64,000 nucleotides of DNA from Prionace glauca (GCA_037974335.1 CM075760.1:59650515-59714514), one strand, 5' to 3'. Numbered from the stretch's first letter, positions 33,060 to 45,105 are shown. The notes: generated by a model not told the origin, from the letters alone. Numbers and translations: made by a program.

Positions 33060-34600
33060 AGCAGGACAGTCTCTGCCCAAAGGCTTCCCCAGTTCAACTG
33101 CTCAGAGACACTGGGAATTTCTTCAACTGGAAACTTCAGCTTCTCACATTCACCCCGTGTTCAGTCAATGTTTAATAGACAAGCTGTGTAGTGAAATCAG
33201 AAACAATTTGTTCACATCAAAGGGGATGGGAATCTGAACCATTCTGCTCAAAAAGCTCTGCTTGCCCTGAAATTTCAATGGATGATCATCATTTCTTGTC
33301 ATTCAGCTATCTAAATTTTACTATTTCATAACTTTTCTTGTTTTGCCATTAACTGCTTTCTTTTGTTTCCTATTGCCTTCTCTGTTCATTGTTACTTCTT
33401 TATTTGATGTTATTTCCTATTTTTTTCACCTCATTCGCTTCAGAATCCCCAGATTCCCTGTATATCCTTGCTAACAGAGAGCAGTTCTCAGTTTGTGTGT
33501 GTGTAACCTTGAGTTTCATTAAGTTTTAATCTCCCATTCTGTGTATCCATGTAAATTTCTGGCATTCAAGCTTTGCTTTTGTTTGTAAATTGTTGTAGCA
33601 CTAACAGAGACCATTCGGCCCATTGCTCACGTACTGTCTCAGTTGATGGGTTATCCACTTATTCTTTATCGGTACTTGCATTCAATATATCTTATATTTT
33701 TAATAATTCAATTTGCTGGTCAAATATTTATCCACTTGTCTCTGAAAATTACTTATACATTATCCACATTACAGTTTGGCATGAACCATCGCATCCTCTA
33801 ACAGTCGACTGCTCAAACCACAGTCTGCTAATCGCTCCCTCCACTGCATAAAGATCAGGGGAAATGCCGCCATCCAGTCACGCATTGAGGGGCGAGCCGA
33901 TTGTCTCTGCTCCTTTTCAACCTTTTCCAAACCTGCCTTGATTGGATACAAGTCTGACAATCACTTCTGAACAGAATTGCTGCTCCACAGAAAATACCCC
34001 GATTTGCTCAGTTCTTCGGCGAGTATCGTGCTCTCTCAGTCCCTCACCATCTTTCCCAGTCTCTCTCTTAAACACTGTCCCTGAGGTTAAAGCTGAGGTT
34101 TGAAGAGTCACTGAACGGACCCACGTGTTTGAACTATGTTCTCAACAATTCTGTGTGTGGGTTTACATGTGCCCCCTTGTGTTCTGAAATCTCTTTCCTT
34201 GTTCAGAAACCTCGGATTCTGTTTCAGTTTAATGCCATCCGCAGCTTGTTCTCACTTTTTTTTGTTTTAATGTTTATTTGTCGGTGTTACAAAAGGATTG
34301 CATTAACACTGCAATGAAATTGAACTTGTGAAAGGATTATTTTTTAGTTTATTCCTTGTAAAGTACCAAGTTTACATTTTGCTCCTTTCAACTCGCGCCC
34401 AGTATAGACATTGAAGATCCAAAGAGATTGAAGCCATTGGTTGAATAAATTGGAAGATGATTGAATGTCAACTAATGACGCTGTCGGCAATGAACCAGTC
34501 AGCGAAGCGGTGGGCGTTACTCACTCTCTGCTCAACCCTTGAGTGAATCAATTTGAGCTTCAGCCCATTGCTGTTAGCTGTGCCAGGAGCTCTCTGCAAA
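33060..34600. other. Non-coding stretch upstream of a V segment
   Basis: Mostly AT-rich with no repeat family recognised. The last 150 bp should contain the promoter of the V at 34,602, but I see no clear TATA box. Confidence 0.35.
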
Positions 34601-34601
34601 C

Positions 34602-35361
34602 ATGCCACCCATTACTTCGTGTTTATTCCTCACTGCGGCTGCTCTGTTAATCGGTAAATTCACAAGTTGCACAAACCCGTGTTTCACATCTTTGTTACTC
34701 ATTAAATTAGCTCATAGGTAACAATAGATTGATCAAAGATTGGTAAATTAACCAGATCCGCTTTGTCTCCACACGGCCTGTGGCAAACACTGGAGTTTAA
34801 AACCTATGGACAGTATTTGGTTTCTCTTTCAAGTTACATGAAACGCAGGCGGGGACTGATCCCCATAGACAGTGTCAATGTACGTTCATGTAAAGATTAG
34901 TATTCAATCCAAACACTTCCCCGTTCCAGGTCCTGAGCTGGTCCTGAGTGACGCCGATTTGTTTATCGGGCTGTAATTCAGGGCAAGAAGACAATTCTGT
35001 CGGATAAACGTATTTTACTGACATCGTCTGATTTCATGTTGTTCTTAATTCTTACAGGACATTGTGGAGGAGACTCTGTTACACAGACACCGTCTGCAGT
35101 CACAGTGAGTGAAAGAGATGATATTCAGTTGTTCTGTAACTTTACAACTATAGACAACAACCCGAACATATTCTGGTATTATCAGTATCCCAGCGGGTCC
35201 ATGGAGTTTCTGCTTCGGAGAGATAGATACAACGGGAACACAGAGAGATTCCCTGGGGACCGATTCTCTGCGGAGTTTGATTTTGTGAAGAGCACCGTCC
35301 CGTTGAAAGTGTCTAAAACAGAGCTGAGAGACTCCGGGGTGTATTTCTGCGCACTGAGACC
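34602..35361 (+). CDS. TCR-type V segment
   Basis: Leader exon 34,602-34,653 (MPPITSCLFLTAALLI, donor CG|GTAAAT). V exon 35,058-35,361 after TTCTTACAG. It contains GGDSVTQTPSAVTVSERDDI, LFCNFTT (Cys), IFWYYQYPSGSMEFLL (Trp), KTELRDSGVYFCALRP. No stops; phase 1 split leader. The FWYxQYP and DSGVYxCAL patterns are typical of V alpha/delta. It appears functional and is followed by a 23-bp RSS. Confidence 0.92.
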
Positions 35362-35400
35362 CACAGAGACACAGAGCTGTGCTGAACCTGTACAAAAACT
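35362..35400 (+). other. V recombination signal, 23-bp spacer
   Basis: CACAGAG, 23 bp, ACAAAAACT. Confidence 0.9.
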
Positions 35401-35419
35401 CTCACAGCGTCACTGAGTA

Positions 35420-36030
35420 ATTTGGGCAATTGAGTGAATGATAGTGTACTTATCTGACCTTTCTTGATGCTCCACAGTGTTTTTAGATGCAAGAGAGATT
35501 CCACAGCTCGTCTTCGAAATAGCGTCCTTATGATCTGCAACTCCGATCTGAGAGGGTAGTCGATGCCCCTAATTAAACATCTCATCCGAAATCCGGCATG
35601 TCTCACATTTCATCATTCCCCTCGGTTGCACTGGCGCATCTGAATGCATCGTGAGACTGGGATTGTGAAAACATCTGCTTCACAGGCGATAGAGCGAAGA
35701 ACTGAACCTCCGCTGGCAAATGGTGTTTGTAGAATAATACTTGTACTGTTAATTTTGAGATATTTGCACCATTTTGACAATGAATATTTAACTTATATTA
35801 AATTATTTAAATGCGAGTAGATTAGTGTAAAGTTTGTGGCGGTGATTAGGTTAATAACTGAGGCTTCGATCGGAAGCAGCCTCTTGGTACCTCAATAACC
35901 CGCTCTCCTTGAACAGGCGGTCAGTTTCCATCAGGTTCACACAATAGCTGCCCAGATTGTTTTTATGAGAGAAATAATCCAATTGTCCTGTGGAGTGAAA
36001 CAATACTCATATTAACCTGGAATCATGGAA
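35420..36030. other. Non-coding stretch
   Basis: 3' flank of the V segment; nothing recognised. Confidence 0.35.
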
Positions 36031-36490
36031 ATCAATGCTCATCCCGATGGAAACAGCTGGACCCTTGAATCAACTGTTACGCAAGGAACTACAAAAGATT
36101 GTGAATGTAACCGAAACCATCAGGCAAACCAGCCTCCATTCCACTGACTCTGCCTACACTTCCCGCTGCTTCGGCAAAGCAGCCAGCATAATTAAGGACC
36201 CAGGACATTCTTTCTTCCATCTTCTTCCCGTCGGGAAAAAATACAAAAGTCTGAGGTCACGTACCAATAGACTCAAGAACAGCTTTTTCCCTGCTACCTT
36301 CAGACTTTTGAATTAATCTACCTTCCATGAAGTGTATGTTTATCTACAGTCCAGCTGTGACTGTAAAGTTATATTATGCACTCTCTCGTTCCCTTCTCTA
36401 TGAACGGTATGTTTTGTCTGTATAGCGCGCAAGAAACGATATTTTTCACTGAATATTAATACTTGCGACAATAATAAATCAAATCAAATG
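36030..36490 (+). mobile_element. L2/Rex-like LINE 3' end with AAATC tail
   Basis: Encodes the LINE C-terminal end (SRCFGKAASIIKDP, LPVGKKYKSLRSRTNRLKNS, FFPATFRLLN at 36,180-36,315), a 3' UTR and the terminal AATCAAATCAAATG repeat. Same family as 26.97-27.55 kb on the opposite strand. Confidence 0.75.
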
Positions 36491-36839
36491 AAATATTGTT
36501 CCGAGAGAAAAAGAAACGTTTTAACTGATTTAATGCCCTTAATGGACTCTGGATACCTGAAAGAAGTTTATAACCTATGGGAGTGGACCTCTAGGACAAC
36601 CTCTGTTTTGTTGTTTGAAACATTATTTACACAGAGGATATGGCCGAATGGTCTCCTTCTGCACTGTAGGGATTATATGATTAACTTATTCTGCAGGTGT
36701 TGTGGATCTCTGCCAGAAGGACTTTTAACGCTGACCCTCATCGTGGAGTGAAGAGATTTGCGAGTCTCATTATTTTCTGGATACGTGTGACCAATAGTAA
36801 CCAAAATCTTTCGACATGAAAAGATATAATCGCCCTCCC

Positions 36840-36920
36840 CACCCCTCACCCCCCTCTCTCTGTCTTTCTCTCTCTCTCTCCCTCACACACACACACGCAC
36901 ACACACACACACACATAGAC
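36840..36920 (+). repeat. CT/CA microsatellite
   Basis: (CT)n followed by (CA)n. The region between 36,490 and 37,140 is otherwise featureless apart from a SINE-tail-like remnant near 36,640. Confidence 0.85.
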
Positions 36921-37139
36921 AAACACACATACTTTTCTGATCAACGCTATTAATTAGAAACAGTGGGTGAATATTTGCATCGGTCATACTGTGGTGTTGG
37001 ACCATGAAATGCAACGGTTTAAATAATCGCTTTCTAACTGTGTTGTACATTGCCAAATTAAAAACATGGAAACCGGAAGCAGGAGTCGGCCAATCTGTCC
37101 TTCGACCTTGTTCCGTTATTTGTTTTGATCATGGCTGAT

Positions 37140-37440
37140 CATAGAACCTACAGTATAGAGGAGGGCTATTCGGCCCATCGAATCTGCACCAACCACTATC
37201 CCAACCAGGCTCTATTGCCATAACCCCATACATTTTACCTTAACTAGTTCCCCTGACACTAAGGGGCAATTAAACTTGGCCAATCCACCTAACCAGCACA
37301 TCTTTGGACTGAGGGAGGAAACCAGAGCACCAGGAGCAAACGGACGGAGACACGCATAATGTGACCCAAGCCGGGAATTGGATCTAGGTCCCTGGCGCTG
37401 AAAGGCAGCAGTGCTAACCACTGTGTCACAACGCCGCCCA
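37140..37440 (-). repeat. Near full-length tRNA-derived SINE
   Basis: On the minus strand: head with GTTAGCACTGCTGCC, B-box region, body, and 3' end at the CTGTAGGTTCTATGATC terminus near 37,140. Diverged copy. Confidence 0.8.
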
Positions 37441-39220
37441 AAACCCTGAATTCCCATCCTCAAACTCCCAAGATCCCTTTAAACATCAAGAGCTATACCT
37501 AATTTCTTCGTCAAAGCAGACAATGTTACAGAAATAGAGAAAGCTAAAATTTATCTGCAGGTGCATGTCCTATATATACTGTTGTTCACAGTGAAGGGTC
37601 ACATCGCAAAATTATTTCCTGTAATTTACATCTGACACCTGTGAAAGCGGTGAACTGTAGTTTTATGCTGTTGTGTTTATACATAACATCTTGGAAAGCC
37701 ACCTAGTAGAATATTCTCTAAAACATAGTTATTTTTGAATGTTGCATCATGATGTTACTGAAATGTTATCATGCCAGCTGATAATGGACCTTATTGCTTT
37801 GATTTTATTATTCCTGCTTTTACCTTTCTCATTATTTTGTTTTTGTCACGTTTACTACTTAATATTAATTCCGATATTCTTTTTCCTCGTTAGCTAGCAT
37901 TCCAAAGTAACTAACAGAGTACATTTTACTGCATATAAATGAAAGTACATATAATGTACATCATATAAAATTGACTTATATGGCTTAATTGACTGTCAAT
38001 CTACAACTGATGCGGTTCGATTACTCGTTCCTCCCGTTTTCCCGAAAGTGCAGAGTGTCGAAAATCCAATTTCCCCAGGTCTCCCTGCTTCAAAGCGTCA
38101 GGGACCCTGGCTCATTTCCAGTCTGTCAGTGTGGAGTTTGCACCTTATCCCTGTGTCTGCGTGGGTTTCCTCCACAGTCATGTTTCCTTCCACAGTCTTT
38201 CAGCAGAATGACTGGGATATTACACTAAACAAAGAAGATCGTCAGGGTTTAAAATAAAGCTGGGATGATCTCTCATGTATACGTTCACTGCGGTAGAATA
38301 GTAAAAATATGTGCAAGAATAATGCGACATAATTGTGCAGCGACCCGCTTCAGAACGTTGAGAATTCGGTGGTTTTCCCATAATTGGTCATTTACCTCAG
38401 ATCGCCACCAGATGGCGCTGTCTCTCCATGTTTATGTATTTACTGCAGCGGGGACAATAGCATTGCGGATCTGCTGCTGATCTAGTTCTGCACAATGACA
38501 AGTGGATCCCGAAAATCACCTCTTCTTATCACTTACTCGGTTATATTAAGTTATTTTTATTTCTTCTCCTGGGATTCCTAATTCCATTTCGGATATTGCG
38601 TTTCTCTCTGCTTCCTTTGTTTCTCTCACCGACTATCTCTCTGTTTCTCGTGTTTTCTGTCCGCTTGTCTCTCTTCGCTCCTCCATCTGCACTGTCTCAA
38701 ATTATCTGCATTTGTTCTCCCCCCGTTTCCTCACCGTGTCTTCATCTAATTACCTTCCTGCCTCCGTCTCTTCCTCTTTCCTCTCCCTGCCTACCCCACT
38801 ATTCATCTCACGCTTTCTCCCTCATTGCTATCATTTCACTTCTTCTTGTCTATCTCCTGAATCTCAATCTGTTTTCAGTAATGTTTCAGTAATGTTTTCC
38901 CAATCTATAACTCGAAATGGACCACGATTCTTGCTTTTGATTCACATAACCTCTTTTCATTTGTTTGTCTTTATGTTGTTTTTCTCCATGCTACGTGTCA
39001 AATATTAAAACATTTTCGACAGCTTTTCTCTCACAGTACCTTTAATTTACAAAACGATAAACATTTCGCAGGCACATCTTCACATTGTATTCGTGTATTC
39101 GATGTAAATTGGGCAGAGGGAACGTTTCCCAGAGCTGCAAAAGTTCCTTTCGGTTTCTTAATATTTTCGATTCATTTTAAAGCAGAACAAGCTGTCGATC
39201 GGTGTAGAAAATCAACGTTT
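37440..39220. other. Non-coding stretch with a SINE fragment
   Basis: 38,095-38,225 matches the SINE body on the plus strand (GTGTGGAGTTTGCACC, GCGTGGGTTTCCTCC). 38,580-38,900 is a pyrimidine-rich tract with no exon evidence. Nothing else seen. Confidence 0.4.
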
Positions 39221-39224
39221 CCAC

Positions 39225-39372
39225 ATCGGCCATGCTAAATTCACCCTAGTGTCAGGAGATACGCAGGGTAAATACACGGAGTTGCGGGAATGGGGCCTGG
39301 GTGGGATTGTGGCCAGTGCAAACTCGATGGGACGAATGGTCTCCTTTTGCACTGTAGGGATTTTATGATTCG
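39225..39372 (+). repeat. SINE 3' part, shared upstream of the inverted V pair
   Basis: Runs from GGCCATGCTAAATTCACCCT to CTGTAGGGATTTTATGATTC. The same SINE, at the same distance and relative orientation, lies upstream of the V at 41.9 kb, so it was present before that duplication. Confidence 0.8.
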
Positions 39373-39536
39373 CATTGATGTCAGCTTAGGGAGATGAGCC
39401 AATCGCAGCACTGAGTAACGCCTCCCAGTTTCCTAATAATTGAAGCTGCCTTTGATCTAAGTTCACTCTGTGATATAAAACTAGGGGCAACAACATATTT
39501 CAGATATTGTCGCTGCTTACTGTCCAGTCAGGAACC

Positions 39537-39970
39537 ATGTGTCCCCTGTGTGTTTTACTGATAATAATGGCCATGCTGCCCGGTGAGTCTGACCTCAAAT
39601 ACTGAGTGTCTGTATCATGGTTATATTTGCTCCTAGATTTCTCACACATTCCACACTTTGTTGCCGGAATCAATGGCCAAGATTCAGTTACCCAGCCGCC
39701 TGACTTAACGGTTCAGGAAGGATTGAACGTTACAGTGAATTGTAATTACACAACAAAAGATGCTTATCCAAATCTCTTCTGGTACAACCAGTATCCCGGG
39801 GAAGCTCCGAAATATTTACTGGAGAGATATGCCACGGGTGGCGGAGAAACGTCTCCAGATTTCCGAGCCCGGTTTTCTGCTGATTTGGACAAGGACAAGA
39901 AAACAGTTCCTTTAACTATCACCGGGGTCCGTGTCTCTGACTCTGCCGTGTATTACTGTGCGCTGAGCCC
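39537..39970 (+). CDS. TCR-type V segment with shifted splice acceptor
   Basis: Leader exon 39,537-39,582 (MCPLCVLLIIMAMLP, donor CG|GTGAGT). V domain from 39,667: GINGQDSVTQPPDLTVQEGL, VNCNYTT (Cys), LFWYNQYPGEAPKYLL (Trp), ITGVRVSDSAVYYCALSP. The acceptor used by its paralogue (TTGCAG) is TTGCCG here. An AG 30 bp upstream (TTGCTCCTAG, ending 39,636) is in frame, so splicing there would add ten residues (DFSHIPHFVA) and keep the V intact. It is usable only if that site works. It pairs with the minus-strand V at 41.5-41.9 kb. Confidence 0.82.
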
Positions 39971-40009
39971 CACACTGTTACAGAGGCACAGTCAGCCCAT
40001 ACAAAAACC
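39971..40009 (+). other. V recombination signal, 23-bp spacer
   Basis: CACACTG, 23 bp, ACAAAAACC; same as in the inverted paralogue except for one spacer base. Confidence 0.9.
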
Positions 40010-40157
40010 TACACAGGCATTCTCACCTCTCACTGAATCAGATTTGCGACCTGGATTGTGAACTGTTAATATAAGCAAAACAATGGCATAACGAAGTGTG
40101 AGCCCGAATTCTCTCTTTCCATCGTGCTCAATGTGTCATTCTACATAAATTCTAGTT

Positions 40158-40232
40158 TCCCAGGACCCATCTGAATTAATGGTCCAGGAAGGATTGAACG
40201 TTATAGTGAATTGTAATTTCACAACAAAATAA
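40158..40232 (+). pseudogene. V framework-1 fragment
   Basis: About 75 bp repeat the FR1 coding sequence of the neighbouring V (LMVQEGLNVIVNCNFTTK-like). It lies just past the end of the inverted-repeat arm, with no CDR, FR3 or RSS. Confidence 0.65.
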
Positions 40233-40268
40233 CGCATGCCCGCTATTCCCTTCGTCACTCCACAGCAG

Positions 40269-40840
40269 TGTTTTTGTACCAGTCTCTGCTTCCTCTCACA
40301 ATGCCTCTCGGTCCGCAGTAATACACCGCGCTGTCCGGCAGCTCACAGATGGTGAAATTTCTCATTTTTCGAAGTGTTCATAGATGCAAAAAAAAATCCG
40401 AGTCCCGTGCCTTCTGCTCTGAAATCATCTCCGTAGTTATGGATGGAGGTCAAGAAGTCAAGAATTTTGGGGCTTTATCCGGGTACGGCGGTATAGCTGT
40501 GAAGAATATGCACTGTCTGTGGTCGATTAGCTGAAGTCCATGGATATCGATTTTTCTTCATCGCTACAACTGGACCCTGGGAGACAGAAACTGCACCACT
40601 CACACCTAAAAAGAATAGAAACACAAACTTAACGTTTTATCATCACTTTGTTGGGATAAAAATGTGATCAGGGTAATTGAATGCATTACAAATACAGGAA
40701 AAACTATTAAAAGGGGAGATTTTTATCTGAGTATCTCGAGCATGCTGGGGATTGTACAAATTGGGAACTTACCAGTTAAGAAAGCTGCAGCTATGATGAA
40801 TGAGTAAAAACTAACAGATGAATGAGTAAATACTAAGCAT
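40269..40840 (-). pseudogene. V pseudogene
   Basis: Leader exon 40,840-40,773 holds an internal duplication of TACTCATTCAT with an in-frame stop. V exon starts at 40,605 after TTCTTTTTAG and shows GVSGAVSVSQGPVVA, then stops and frame changes, and at the 3' end a LPDSAVYYC-like stretch near 40,310-40,335. A nonamer ACAAAAACA lies at 40,277-40,269 but the heptamer position reads GAGGCAT. Broken in leader, exon and RSS. Confidence 0.75.
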
Positions 40841-41434
40841 CTTGGCAGAGTTGGTGCTGGATCTGAGCTCAGTGAGTTAAAACTTTTAGTTCAGAGTTCA
40901 GAAGATGTTGAGTAATATCCGGCCTCACTGCCGATTGGTTCATTCCTGACAGAGCCAGCAGGAGACATCCAATCAACTGACGGTTGCTTTGTCCTATATT
41001 TCATCCAATCATCCAATCAGCTCAGAGTGTCTTTGTTCTCCAATCCATGACGTCAGAGAGAAGAGCAGGAACTATTTGAATCTGTTCTCAGAACAATGAA
41101 CTGGACTGGAAGAAGCTACACGACCGAATGGAGATATCACTCTCTTTGACGTGAGGGCATGGAGACAAATGTTGGCCATTTTCCGGAGTTAGTCTTTGAG
41201 ATAGGACGCAGATGCATTTTGGTTAACGTTGTGTTAACAGCGGTAGAGTTTTCCATTCCAAGAGTTGCTCCAAACAGCTATAAAAATGGAATTTATATAA
41301 AATACAATATTCAGCAGCATGGAAAAAGAGCATTCGGGCTAACCCTTCGTTATGCTATTGTTTTGCTTATATTAACAGTTCACAATCCAGGTCACAGATC
41401 TGATTCAGTGAGAGGAGGTGAGAGTGCCAATGCA

Positions 41435-41473
41435 GGTTTTTGTACGGGCTGACTGTGCCTCTGTAACAGTGTG
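41435..41473 (-). other. V recombination signal, 23-bp spacer
   Basis: CACACTG, 23 bp, ACAAAAACC on the minus strand. Confidence 0.9.
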
Positions 41474-41903
41474 GGGCTCAGCGCACAGTAATACACGGCA
41501 GAGTCAGAGACACGGACCCCGGTGATAGTTAAAGGAAATGTTTTCTTCTCCTTGTCCAAATCAGCAGAAAACCGGGCTCGGAAATCTGGAGACGTTTCTC
41601 CGCTACCCGCACCATATTTCTTCAGTAAATATCTCGGAGCTTCACCGGGGTACTGAACGTACCAGAAAAGACTTGGGGAAGCATATTCCGTAGTGTAATT
41701 ACAATTCACTGTAACGTTCAATCTTTCCTGAACCGTTAATTCAGGCGGCTGGGAAACTGAATTTTGGCCACTGATTCCTGCAATAAAATATAAAATGTGT
41801 AAGAAATCTGTGAACAAATATAACCATGATACACTGAGGATTTGAGTTCAGACTCACCGGGCAGCATGGCCATTATTATCAGTAAAACACACAGGGGACA
41901 CAT
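41474..41903 (-). CDS. TCR-type V segment (inverted paralogue of 39.5 kb V)
   Basis: Leader exon 41,903-41,858 encodes the same MCPLCVLLIIMAMLP. V exon 41,777-41,474 follows a proper TTTATTGCAG acceptor: GISGQNSVSQPPELTVQERL, VNCNYTT (Cys), LFWYVQYPGEAPRYLL (Trp), ITGVRVSDSAVYYCALSP. No stops. It appears functional. The upstream flank including a TATA-like GATATAAGAC and a SINE is shared with the partner. Confidence 0.92.
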
Positions 41904-42067
41904 CGTTCCTGATTGGACAGTAAGCAGCGAAACTGTTAAAATATGTTGCTGCCTCGAGTCTTATATCACAGAGTGAACTCAGATCTAAGGCAGCTTCAAT
42001 TATTAGGAAACTGGGGGCGTTTCTCAGAGCTGCGATTGGCTCTCCTCCCTGAGCTGACATCAACTGC

Positions 42068-42395
42068 GAATCATAAAATCCCTACAGTACAGACGGAGGC
42101 CATTCGTCCCATCGAATTTGCACCGGCCACAATTCCGCCCAGGCCCCAGTCCAGCAACCCCGTGTATTTTACTCTGCGTATCTCCTGACACTAGTGTCAA
42201 TTTAACGTGGCCAATCAATCTAACTTGCACATCTTTGGATTGTGGGAGGGAACAGGAGCACGCGAAGGAAACCCACGCAGACAAGGGAAGAACGTGCAAA
42301 CTTCATACAGAAAGTGATCCGAAGCCGGAATTGATCCCGGTGCCTGACACTGTGAGACAGCAGTGCTCACCACTGTGGCACCAGGCCGCCCCGTA
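42068..42395 (-). repeat. Full-length tRNA-derived SINE
   Basis: Minus strand: head GTGGTGAGCACTGCTG, B-box-like GGATCAATTCCGG, body, and tail ending at the CTGTAGGGATTTTATGATTC terminus (42,068). It is the longer version of the SINE copy at 39,225-39,372. Confidence 0.85.
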
Positions 42396-42629
42396 ACCAC
42401 TGAACCAATCATAGTTAGTTAATGATTTAATATAGTTGTTTCCAATCACATTCCTTCCCTGGCCGTAAACTTATTTCTAAATTCCTTGCCCTCTCTCTAC
42501 TCTCACCCACATAATCAGTTATTCTGCCTCATTAACCGCTTTCCTCAGAACTCACTCCGTCAATCTTTCTTAAGGCGGATTTTTTTCCTAAATCAGGGTA
42601 AACGTGAAATTGATTTAATCATTTATGGG

Positions 42630-42930
42630 CGATAGGATGGCACAATGGTTAGCATTGCTGCCTCACAGTACCAGGCACCCGTCTTCAATTCCAGACCCGG
42701 GTCACTGCCTGTGTGGAGTTTTTCACTCAGAGGGTGGTGAGTGAGTGGAATCGGTTGTCGTCGGTGATGGTAGAGGCGAACTCGCTGGGGTCTTTTAAGA
42801 GACTTCTGGATGAGTACGTAAGATTTAATGGGATTGAGAGTTATAGATAGGCCTGGTAGGTATGGATATGATCGGCGCAACTTGTGGGCCGGAGGGCCTG
42901 TTTGTGCTGTAGTGTTCTATGTTCTATGAT
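42630..42930 (+). mobile_element. SINE head joined to CR1 3' end
   Basis: 42,630-42,716 is the SINE head (GGCACAATGGTTAGCATTGC to GTGTGGAG). At 42,717 it passes into the CR1 3' end (TTTTTCACTCAGAGGGTGGT to TTCTATGTTCTATG). The SINE does not resume afterwards, so this is either a chimaera made by template switching or an insertion with deletion. Confidence 0.8.
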
Positions 42931-43108
42931 TGGATTTGATCCGGGAATAATATGATCGCCAAGTGTGACAATTCACAGTAGTGATAATGGGTGAGCTCTG
43001 CGGAGAATATCGTTAAGTTGTATTATCCCCTTCATTTTCTGCGCATTTTCGATTAGTTCCGACTATTTTTTTTTCCTGACACAGAACACTTGATTATCGA
43101 CCTGCTTT

Positions 43109-43147
43109 AGTTTTTGTATGAGGCCCATGGGAGCCTCATTCACTGTG
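43109..43147 (-). other. V recombination signal, 23-bp spacer
   Basis: CACAGTG, 23 bp, ACAAAAACT on the minus strand. Confidence 0.9.
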
Positions 43148-43620
43148 GGTCTCAGTGCACAGTAATACACGGCGCTGTCTGTCATCTTCAAACCTTTCAT
43201 TGACAAGTGAAAAGTGCTTTGTGTCTTGTTGAGATTCCCGCTGAAATGCTCAAAGCCGGGAGCCGTCTCGTTAAACCCATAACTATCGGCTCTGAGCAGA
43301 TACTGAGGAGCTCGGTGTGGATACTGGCGATACCAGAACAGGTAATGTTGTATAGCTGAACTCGATAGTGAGTAACTGCAGGGTATTGCTGAATCGTCAC
43401 CCTCTGCTGCTCCAACTCTTGGTTTTGACTGGGAAACTGAGTCTCCATAGTTCATCTCTGAAAATAAATATCGGATACAAAGCGGGTTAGGAGACAACAG
43501 TCACACAGGGCTGGGAAAGGGAAATTGTACAACGGTTGAATTATACTTTACAATATATGATCAGAATCACTGACCTGGGATCAGAGCAATAACCAGGGTG
43601 AGGAACATTTTCACCGCCAT
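43148..43620 (-). CDS. TCR-type V segment
   Basis: Leader exon 43,620-43,575 (MAVKMFLTLVIALIP, donor CAG|GTCAGT). V exon 43,457-43,148 after ATTTTCAG: MNYGDSVSQSKPRVGAAEGD, IPCSYSLSS (Cys), YLFWYRQYPHRAPQYLL (Trp), MKGLKMTDSAVYYCALRP. No stops and phase 1 split leader. It appears functional; FWYRQYP and DSAVYYCAL fit V alpha/delta. Confidence 0.92.
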
Positions 43621-43659
43621 GGTTCCAATCTGAGCTCCAGAATTAGGGAGAGTGATCTC

Positions 43660-44400
43660 TGTCTGAACGGGACCTAGAATGTGAGAAATTGAAAGCGTTA
43701 GCAAGGTGTGATGCGATTGGCTGGGATTTATTTTCCTCGCCCATTTTTATATCTGCAAAAAGTCACTCACTGCAGAAGGCGATTGTGATGTTTGGTAAGT
43801 GATCAGAGAGCGCCCTCCCGTGGACAGTGCAACCACATGGAAACAGACGCAGAACAAAGAGCCCAGACATATATACATAGTCTGAGAAAGAAAAAGACGT
43901 AGAAATATCTGGCACAGATACAATACGAGGAAGAGGAAATATCCGTTCCACATCCACACCATTAATACCCCTTTGGGTTTTAAGGCTTCAAGAAAGTTAT
44001 CTCTCGATGTTCGAAATTCAGTAGATACAAATCCAGCATCAGTACCCTTCTGCTCATCCAGAAAACCCACTCATACCTGGTAATACTATAGCAAACCTCC
44101 TCTGGACATTTTCTAACGCATTACCATCTTTCTTTAGGTAAGGAATCAGGCAGGAATATGCTGCCGTATTTTTTCTCGTTCCTATTAGTCTTAAATATCC
44201 TTAAATTCAGATTGAACTATGCACGGAACTAATATGAATTTCAGTTTGAATCCTTACCGATTGCTTTATCTGTTTCGAATGTCCTAAGCCTTTCTGTTAA
44301 ACTACATTCGTTTTACACAATTTGAAACCACAGCAGTACTGGTAAGATTCGAACTCTGAATAAAGCTCTCGCCACACATAAGTACAAGTGTGCAGCACAA
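43660..44400. other. Non-coding with LINE remnants
   Basis: 44,070-44,290 reads on the minus strand as degenerate LINE 3' sequence. The rest is unassigned 5' flank of the V at 43.6 kb. Confidence 0.4.
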
Positions 44401-44404
44401 TTGT

Positions 44405-45105
44405 CACAGAAACATAGAAAAAGAAAAGCAGAAGTAAGTCATTCGGCCCTTGAAGCCTGATCTGCCATTTATTATGATCGTGGCTGTTAATCCAATTCAA
44501 CATCCTGATACAGCCTCCTCTCCCACCTTCCATATGCCTTTATCCGTTTAGCCCCAAGAGCTGTATCTAATTTATTATTGAAATCACACAACGTGTTGGC
44601 CTCAACTACTTCCTGCGGCCGGGGTTTTCCATACATTCATCACCCTTTGGGTGAAGCAATTTATCCACAGGAGAATTCTAAAATGCCTACTCCTTATCTT
44701 CAAACTCTGATTCCTAGTTCTGGGTTCCCCCACCGTTGGGAACATTCTCTCTGAATCTACCCTGTCTACCCCTGTTAGAAAGCTGTAAGTTTTTAAGACA
44801 TCCCTCACACTTCTCTAAACTCCATTGGATGTAATATTAACCGATTCAGTCTTCAATATCTGCCAAATCAGCCATCCCAGGAATCAGCCTGATAAACCAT
44901 CCCTGCCCTTCCTCTTTTGCAAGGACATTCTTTATCAGAAAAGGACACCAACGCCCTTTCCAAATTCAGTAAAACATTTCTATTTCTATACTGAAATCTT
45001 CTCAGCCCGAAGGCCAACATACCATTTGTATTTTTTAAAGAGGGAAAGGGGGATCTTGCAATTAAGTTTGGCTGCAACAATAACCAGTCCTTTACCCATC
45101 TCCTC
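44405..45105 (-). mobile_element. Old LINE 3' fragment
   Basis: The minus strand shows a degenerate ORF2 C-terminus (VDSERMFPTVGEPRTRNQSL and NGMLAFGLRRFQYRNRNVLL) with frame breaks and a 3' end near 44,410. CR1/L2-like, older than the young CR1s. Confidence 0.65.
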
